A stretch of DNA of 64,000 nt, from contig JALHIN010000009.1 of NCBI GenBank assembly GCA_022839995.1, forward strand, positions 24,151 to 88,150, read 5' to 3'. The first letter of the stretch is position 1, and each line of letters starts with the position of its first letter. Of the stretch, positions 59,368-64,000 are shown piece after piece. The position numbers were made by a program, and so were the translations under genes. Under the pieces are notes generated by a model. That model was not told where the DNA came from, searched no databases, and saw only the letters and a program-made list of their open reading frames with translations. Origin of the DNA: 79-D21 sp022839995 (GTDB taxonomy: Bacteria > Synergistota > Synergistia > Synergistales > 79-D21).

Positions 59368-61101
59368 TCAGAGACCTCTGAAGGCGATGCCGTAGGCTTT
59401 CTGGCAGTATTCCCGGACGAGCCTGTGAGTGTTGAACACGCTTGCGTTCAGGGCGATGGCGTTTTTCATCATCCAGACCCAGCGGCTGCGATCCTTCTCG
59501 TAGGTAGGAAGGATACGGCCTTCGAGTTTGAGGTAAAAATCGTGGACGTCTTCCTCGAAGCGGTTGTCTTCCGTCCCCGGTAGGGGAATGGGGCCGATCG
59601 ACCAGCCGGTCACGTCTTCCAGGCATCCTTCGATCCACCAGCCGTCCAGCACCGAAAAGTTCAGGACCCCGTTATGGGCGCATTTCATTCCGCTGGTCCC
59701 GGAGGCCTCTCTCGGGCGAACCGGGGTGTTGAGCCAGAGGTCGACCCCGCTTGTCATGAGGGAAGCGATGTCCATATTGTAGTTGGGAAGGAAAACGACC
59801 TTCAGGGCCGGGGCCAGTTTCCTCGCGGCCCGGATGACCCTCTGGAGAACCTGTTTTCCTTCATTGTCCTGGGGGTGTGCCTTGCCGGAAAAAACGAACT
59901 GGGCCCGACCCGAGCAGATGCTCCTTAGTTTCTCCAGGTCCTGGAAGATCAAATCCGCGCGCTTGTAGGCTGCCGCCCTCCGGCCGAATCCGATGGTGAG
60001 CATGTCCGGGTCAAGTTCGACCCCGGTTTCTTCCAGGACTCTAGCCAGTAGCCTCATCTTGGCGGCCTGGTGGGTTTTCCAGACCTCTTCCTCGGGCAGG
60101 TGCAGAGCCTGGATCAGCCTTGAAGGGTCTGTATCCCAGCCGGGGATGGCCTGGTCGAAAAGTTTCCGGAACCCGGGGCAGGTCCAGGTCCTGGAGTGGA
60201 CTCCGTTGGTGATGGATTCGATTCCTGGATTGTGGAAGATCTCCCGGCTGACCTGGGCGTGCTTCCTGGAAACTCCGTTGACAAAGCGGCTTAAGCGGAA
60301 GCCGAGGTCCGTCATCGAAACCCCCCCGGATCCCATCATTTTCTGGAGCTGATCGGCGAAAACAGGGGAGAGGACCTCTCGGACGAGTTCCATGGAAAAG
60401 TGGTCGTGACCGGCCGAAACCGGCGTGTGGGTGGTGAAGACCACCTGGTTCCTGATTTTCTCGAGATCATCGTAGCCCTGTTCGCGAAGGAGCTCGAGGG
60501 TTAGAAACCCGGCGTGCCCCTCGTTTAGGTGGAAGGTCTCCAGGCGGCGGTATCCCAGGTCCCTAAGCATTCGCAGGCCACCGATGCCGAGGATGACTTC
60601 TTGCGCAAGTCGGTACCGTTGATCGCCCCCATAGAGGAATGCGGTGAGGGGGCGGTCATCGGGGTGGTTCTCCTCGAAATCCGTGTCGAGGAAATAGACC
60701 GGCACGGGAAAACCCGAAGCTCCGACCAGCTCGGTCATCCAGGCCCTGATTTTGACCGTCCTGCTTGAAATCTGGACGCTCACTTCGTTCGGCAGCAGGT
60801 GAAGGGCCTGTTCCGGTTTCCATTCCTCCGGCGATTCGTGTTGCCAGCCTTCTTCGTCGATCGTCTGCCGGAAGTAGCCTTTCCGGTATAGCAAGGTGAT
60901 GCCGGCCATGGGAACCCCGAGGTCGGCCGCGCCCTTCAGGATGTCCCCGGCGAGGATTCCGAGACCCCCGGAATAGGTCGGAAGTTCGGGGCGAAGGCCG
61001 ATCTCCATTGAAAAATAGGCCACCGTCCGAAACGAAGGATCGGTTTCCATCATCTTCCTCAGCGAATGTCCGATCGATTTGCCATAATTCATCAAAGACA
61101 T
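59368..61101 (-). CDS. glgP: Alpha-glucan phosphorylase, short GlgP type
   Basis: Protein of 577 aa, the short bacterial/archaeal phosphorylase form. YFSMEIGLRPELPTYSGGLG, HLNEGHAGF, FGRRAAAYKRADL and the pyridoxal-phosphate Lys473 in GTSGMKCAHNGVLNFS. It releases glucose-1-phosphate from glycogen. AAGGAGGATGG before the ATG. Confidence 0.94.
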   Translation of the reverse strand: MSLMNYGKSIGHSLRKMMETDPSFRTVAYFSMEIGLRPELPTYSGGLGILAGDILKGAADLGVPMAGITLLYRKGYFRQTIDEEGWQHESPEEWKPEQALHLLPNEVSVQISSRTVKIRAWMTELVGASGFPVPVYFLDTDFEENHPDDRPLTAFLYGGDQRYRLAQEVILGIGGLRMLRDLGYRRLETFHLNEGHAGFLTLELLREQGYDDLEKIRNQVVFTTHTPVSAGHDHFSMELVREVLSPVFADQLQKMMGSGGVSMTDLGFRLSRFVNGVSRKHAQVSREIFHNPGIESITNGVHSRTWTCPGFRKLFDQAIPGWDTDPSRLIQALHLPEEEVWKTHQAAKMRLLARVLEETGVELDPDMLTIGFGRRAAAYKRADLIFQDLEKLRSICSGRAQFVFSGKAHPQDNEGKQVLQRVIRAARKLAPALKVVFLPNYNMDIASLMTSGVDLWLNTPVRPREASGTSGMKCAHNGVLNFSVLDGWWIEGCLEDVTGWSIGPIPLPGTEDNRFEEDVHDFYLKLEGRILPTYEKDRSRWVWMMKNAIALNASVFNTHRLVREYCQKAYGIAFRGL

Positions 61102-61123
61102 GATCCATCCTCCTTGAAACAGG

Positions 61124-63448
61124 TCAGCGGCGGGCGGAAAAACCCAGCCGGGTGGCCAACGCGTCCAGAACGGGCGAGGGGAAATGTTCTTTTCGGATAA
61201 GGACTTCCCAGAAACTCTCCTGCAGGGCGGGCAGGGGAAGCTCGACCGCCAGGCTGTCGGCCCTCTCGATTGCTTGCAGGGCCTTGTTCAGCGGGTCGTT
61301 TGAACCCAACGTTGCGGCTTCCCGGAAAAGCCGTTCGATTTCCTGGCAAACCCGAGGGGAGAGGAGAGACAGTTCGGGCTTGAGCCCCATGGAATGGGCG
61401 TCCTCGAGGATGGTCTCCAGAAGGGAGTCAACCTGAAGAAGCTCCAGGGCATCGGGGGCGTTCCGTACGGCCTCGTCCAGCGTTTCCTGCACGGAAAAAG
61501 AGGCGGAGCTGGCCAAAAATGGCGGCAATGGGGCTCCGATGGCGTGGAGCTGGACGATCAGCCTGCGGTGGTCGTCCAGGATTTCCATCGCTTTTCGAAG
61601 ACATTCCAGCTCGGCTTTCCTGGACCGGGCCCGTGCCAGCTCGTCCCGCTGCTCGGGAGGCAGAGAATCGATTCCCCAGGGACCGAGGGGGAACGCCTGC
61701 TCGAGAAGCCCCGTGAGCTGTTCGAGGGACCCGCGGAAGAACTTCTGCCTAAGGGCCTCCCTTTCGTTGTTGCCTTGAGGGGAAAGGCGGCAGGTGTCGT
61801 CGAGCCCCCCCGCGGAAAGGACGGCATGGGATCCCCTCCAGGAACGCCTGGTGCGCCTGTCCGTCACCGAGGTCTCGCCGAGGCGAAGGGAGAGCTCCCC
61901 TCCCTTCAGTAATTGTTCGGTCCTGGAAACCTCGTAGGCGAAAAAGGTCCCCTTCACCCCGAGTATGGCCGAGGATGCCGCAATGTCTTCCAGGCGCCTG
62001 CTTTTGGGCAGGACCGTCTTTTCAAGGACAGCCTTCCCGTCCGGGAGTTCGTGACGGTTGCCCTTTGCAGCGGCTAGGTCCTGAAGGAAGCGCTTGCCCA
62101 CGGGGCTTTCCAGGCCGCCGCCTCCCAGTTCAAGGGCTCGAAGTGCAAAACCGAGGGCAAGGCGGGTTTCGAGCCCTGCCACGTCATTGAAAAACCAGGC
62201 GCACGAAGTGTACATAGCCATGCGGAGACGTTGGCTTTCCAGGAGGCTGAGTACGGCTGACCGGTCCGCGTCGCCCAGATTTTTCAGGTTTTCCTGCACC
62301 CACTGTTCCGCTGGCCCTGCACCCAGGGAAAGCGCCACGGAGCCGTTCCGGAGGTCCCAAGGATCAAGGGCGAAGCGGAGACACTCCTTTTCGTAGATTT
62401 CGTCCAATGCGTCCCTGAGCCGGTCAAGCGCTTTTCGAAGCGGTTCTCTCCACCGCTGGTTCCACCCGGGTTCGCCCCCGGTCCTGCAGCCGCAGTCGAA
62501 GCGCCATCGCTCCACGCCGTGGAGACACGACCATGAAGTGTTTTCATGGATGCGGGCTTCCCACGCGGGCGGGTTGCTCTTGAGGAAAGCACCCGGACTT
62601 GGAAGGGTAACACCCGGAATCTTTGACAGGACTTCGAAGGCTCGTGCCAAAGCCATTTCGCCAAACCGGTGATGATGTCCGAATGTTTCTCCGTCTGTCG
62701 CAACCACCAGGATCCGGTTTTCACCGTCATCCGGGAGGTTCTTCAGCAGGGTTTCGGCAAGCCGGTCTCCATTGTCCAGGAGAGTCCCGAAAGCCATGTC
62801 GCGAGACAGGGCATCCTGGTGGAAAAACACCGCGATCTCCTTCCCGGAGGGCAATTCAACCCGGTAGGGCCTCGTACCGTCGAGCCGGGCACCTTTCGGG
62901 GTGTCCCTCCAGGGGCCTTGAACGGCCCGGACGGCTGAGCACTGGTGCGGGCAAAGCAGAACGAACCGGATTCCAGCCTTGGCCATTTCGTCGAGCACGC
63001 GAAGGTCCACGGCCATTTCAGGGAGCCACATTCCTTCGGGATCTCTCCCGAAGCGGAAGCGGAAATCCTCGATTCCCCACAGGACTTGGGTCCGGATATC
63101 CCGATCCGGGGCGAGGGGAAGGATGATGTGGTGGTAAGCCTGGGCAATGGCATTCCCAGTGTCGGATTCGCGGATCCTGCTTTCGACCTCCGGCCGATGG
63201 GCGGCCAGCCAGGCATGCAGGGTGGGTCCCACATTGAAGCTCAGGCTACGGTAGTTGTTCACGATGCGCCAGATCCGCCCGTCTTCCCCGAGAAGGCGGG
63301 CCGATGCGTTCGGTGCGTAGCATTCGGCGGCGATCCGGTGGTTCCAGTCCCTCCAGGGCGAAGCGGAGGGTTCCGGCGGAACGGCGCCGAGCCAGGGATC
63401 TTCGCGGGCGGGTTGGTAAAAATGCGCGTGGATCACAACAGCCCTCAA
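61124..63448 (-). CDS. GH57-type glucanotransferase/amylase with DUF3536
   Basis: Protein of 774 aa from a TTG at 63448. It begins like GH57 enzymes (VIHAHFYQPAREDPW). GMWLPEMAVD carries the probable nucleophile Glu, and VATDGETFGHHHRF the acid/base Asp. A DUF3536 C-terminal half follows (LAWFFNDVAGLE-like CAWFFNDVAGLETRLAL). Role in glycogen remodelling or branching is likely from the operon (glgP-glgA-glgC downstream), as no glgB or glgX is seen. Confidence 0.85.
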   Translation of the reverse strand: MRAVVIHAHFYQPAREDPWLGAVPPEPSASPWRDWNHRIAAECYAPNASARLLGEDGRIWRIVNNYRSLSFNVGPTLHAWLAAHRPEVESRIRESDTGNAIAQAYHHIILPLAPDRDIRTQVLWGIEDFRFRFGRDPEGMWLPEMAVDLRVLDEMAKAGIRFVLLCPHQCSAVRAVQGPWRDTPKGARLDGTRPYRVELPSGKEIAVFFHQDALSRDMAFGTLLDNGDRLAETLLKNLPDDGENRILVVATDGETFGHHHRFGEMALARAFEVLSKIPGVTLPSPGAFLKSNPPAWEARIHENTSWSCLHGVERWRFDCGCRTGGEPGWNQRWREPLRKALDRLRDALDEIYEKECLRFALDPWDLRNGSVALSLGAGPAEQWVQENLKNLGDADRSAVLSLLESQRLRMAMYTSCAWFFNDVAGLETRLALGFALRALELGGGGLESPVGKRFLQDLAAAKGNRHELPDGKAVLEKTVLPKSRRLEDIAASSAILGVKGTFFAYEVSRTEQLLKGGELSLRLGETSVTDRRTRRSWRGSHAVLSAGGLDDTCRLSPQGNNEREALRQKFFRGSLEQLTGLLEQAFPLGPWGIDSLPPEQRDELARARSRKAELECLRKAMEILDDHRRLIVQLHAIGAPLPPFLASSASFSVQETLDEAVRNAPDALELLQVDSLLETILEDAHSMGLKPELSLLSPRVCQEIERLFREAATLGSNDPLNKALQAIERADSLAVELPLPALQESFWEVLIRKEHFPSPVLDALATRLGFSARR

Positions 63449-63499
63449 GATCGATCCCCCCCCGTCGTCAGGGATAGGCGTTTCAGCGCATCTTACCTT

Positions 63500-63528
63500 A
63501 TTATAGGGGAGCTTTAGACAAATCCCAA
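63500..63528 (-). promoter_or_regulatory. Promoter of the glycogen operon
   Basis: TTGGGA (63528-63523), 17 bp, perfect TATAAT (63505-63500) on the minus strand, about 50 bp before the GH57 start. Confidence 0.75.
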
Positions 63529-63530
63529 TA

Positions 63531-63559
63531 TTGACCAGAAATGAAACAAAAAGTGTTAT
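63531..63559 (+). promoter_or_regulatory. Possible promoter of the NuoE/HydC-type gene
   Basis: TTGACC (63531-63536), 17 bp, TGTTAT (63554-63559). Back to back with the glycogen promoter. The 7-bp inverted repeat GTGTTAT (63553-63559) / ATAACAC (63574-63580) overlaps its -10. Confidence 0.5.
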
Positions 63560-63610
63560 GCATTACGTTAATAATAACACCCTAAAATGGATTGCGCAGT
63601 TAGGTAGCTT

Positions 63611-63628
63611 TTGTTACGCTATTAACGT
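63611..63628. promoter_or_regulatory. Rex-like operator
   Basis: TTGTTACGCTATTAACGT matches 11 of the 14 fixed positions of the Rex consensus TTGTTAAnnnnTTAACAA. Rex senses the NADH/NAD+ ratio and commonly represses NADH-oxidising and hydrogenase genes, which suits the gene 80 bp downstream. The rest of the 63449-63709 gap is AT-rich promoter sequence. Confidence 0.5.
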
Positions 63629-63709
63629 TGTTCGAAAAAGGGCGGAATTTTGGGGTCGTTTTTTTGCCTAAAACGGGTTCAATCATCGAGCGGGAAGGGG
63701 GAGATTTTT

Positions 63710-64000
63710 TTGGTCACAGCGGCGGTCAGCGAGGTTTCAGAGAAAACGATGCAGATCCTGGAACCGTGGAGAGGGCGGAAAGGGTTTCTGATTCCGGTTC
63801 TTCAGGCTGTGCAGCATGCGTTTGGCTACGTTCCGAAGGAGGCCATCGAAGTCATTTCGCGAGAGATGAAGATGCCGACGGCGGAGATCTACGGCGTGGT
63901 GACGTTTTACGCCCAGTTTCACCTGAAGCCGCGGGGGCGTCACGTCATCCGGGTCTGCCGCGGGACGGCCTGTCACGTGAGGGGTAGCCTGCAGCTTTTG
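63710..64000 (+). CDS. NuoE/HydC-type [2Fe-2S] subunit, N-terminal part (runs off right edge)
   Basis: The first 97 codons are visible from a TTG start after AAGGGGGAG. ILEPWRGRKGFLIPVLQAVQ, FGYVPKEAIEVISREM and EIYGVVTFYAQFHLKP are typical of the 24-kDa thioredoxin-like subunit. Two of its four cluster Cys are seen in VCRGTACHVRG. In anaerobes this subunit belongs to electron-bifurcating hydrogenases (HydABC) or NADH-dependent dehydrogenases. The remaining Cys and partner genes lie outside. Confidence 0.85.
   Translation, partial: MVTAAVSEVSEKTMQILEPWRGRKGFLIPVLQAVQHAFGYVPKEAIEVISREMKMPTAEIYGVVTFYAQFHLKPRGRHVIRVCRGTACHVRGSLQLL

Noticed and set aside
1..64000. Mobile elements, prophage, CRISPR, tRNA or rRNA genes
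   Set aside because: No transposase, integrase, phage gene, regularly spaced repeats, tRNA cloverleaf or rRNA sequence was recognised on either strand; codon use and base composition look even across the window.

Overview
The window is about 64 kb of GC-rich, tightly packed bacterial chromosome with two partial genes at its ends. The cell is a diderm: it has a type II secretion system, TonB/ExbB/ExbD and a secretin. The metabolism looks anaerobic and amino-acid/organic-acid based: citrate-lyase-type enzymes, two LeuCD-type hydro-lyase pairs, Feo iron uptake, and the start of a NuoE/HydC-type gene. A secreted protease ends in a Gly-rich/Cys/hydrophobic/basic tail of the Synerg-CTERM type, beside a short CPBP protease matching the proposed partner MrtS. 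This points to Synergistota (inference; no rRNA is present to prove it). No tRNA, rRNA, CRISPR array or insertion sequence was seen.

Layout. (1) 1-8.8 kb, minus strand: one operon led by a subtilisin-like protease with a C-terminal sorting tail, then gspJ-K-L-M-N-C-I-D-E. (2) 8.8-10.2 kb, plus strand, divergent from it: an aberrant Lgt paralogue translationally coupled to the MrtS-like CPBP protease. (3) 10.2-19.3 kb, minus strand: a 10-gene catabolic operon headed by a GntR/FCD regulator and an HD protein, then two LeuCD-type hydro-lyase pairs, an isocitrate/isopropylmalate dehydrogenase homologue and citDEF. (4) 19.6-26.7 kb: a secreted tandem rhodanese-AMIN protein lacking catalytic Cys, a TGS-type nucleoside kinase, a small zinc-ribbon-like protein, DUF2207-LemA, and a short LacI regulator. 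(5) 26.7-34.8 kb: a small Cys protein behind a structured leader, then metal/cofactor import: a FecCD permease with ATPase, feoAB under a DtxR-type operator, truD, and exbB-btuF-exbD-tonB. (6) 34.8-41.3 kb: a hypothetical protein, an M48 peptidase, DUF4139, a YchF-like GTPase and manC.

(7) 41.3-54.1 kb: a long plus-strand run containing a TRAP-type large permease with unusual partners, an aspartoacylase-like hydrolase, gamma-glutamyltransferase, the poly-gamma-glutamate genes pgsB-C-W, a two-component system, an OYE-family enzyme, an M55 D-aminopeptidase, a ROK kinase and a small unknown. It looks like a locus for making, trimming and recovering gamma-linked or D-amino-acid peptides. (8) 54.1-64 kb: UspA, the prepilin peptidase (needed to process the pseudopilins of region 1), then a minus-strand glycogen operon (GH57/DUF3536 - glgP - glgA - glgC - TPR protein). 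Divergent from it is the start of a NuoE/HydC-type gene preceded by a Rex-like site.

The most interesting signal is regions 1-2. The secretion machine, a substrate with a Cys-containing C-terminal sorting tail, the predicted sorting protease and an Lgt-fold protein with a rewired active-site loop all share one divergent promoter region. Start sites were chosen from ribosome binding sites and gene overlaps; TTG starts are frequent, especially in genes for exported or membrane proteins.
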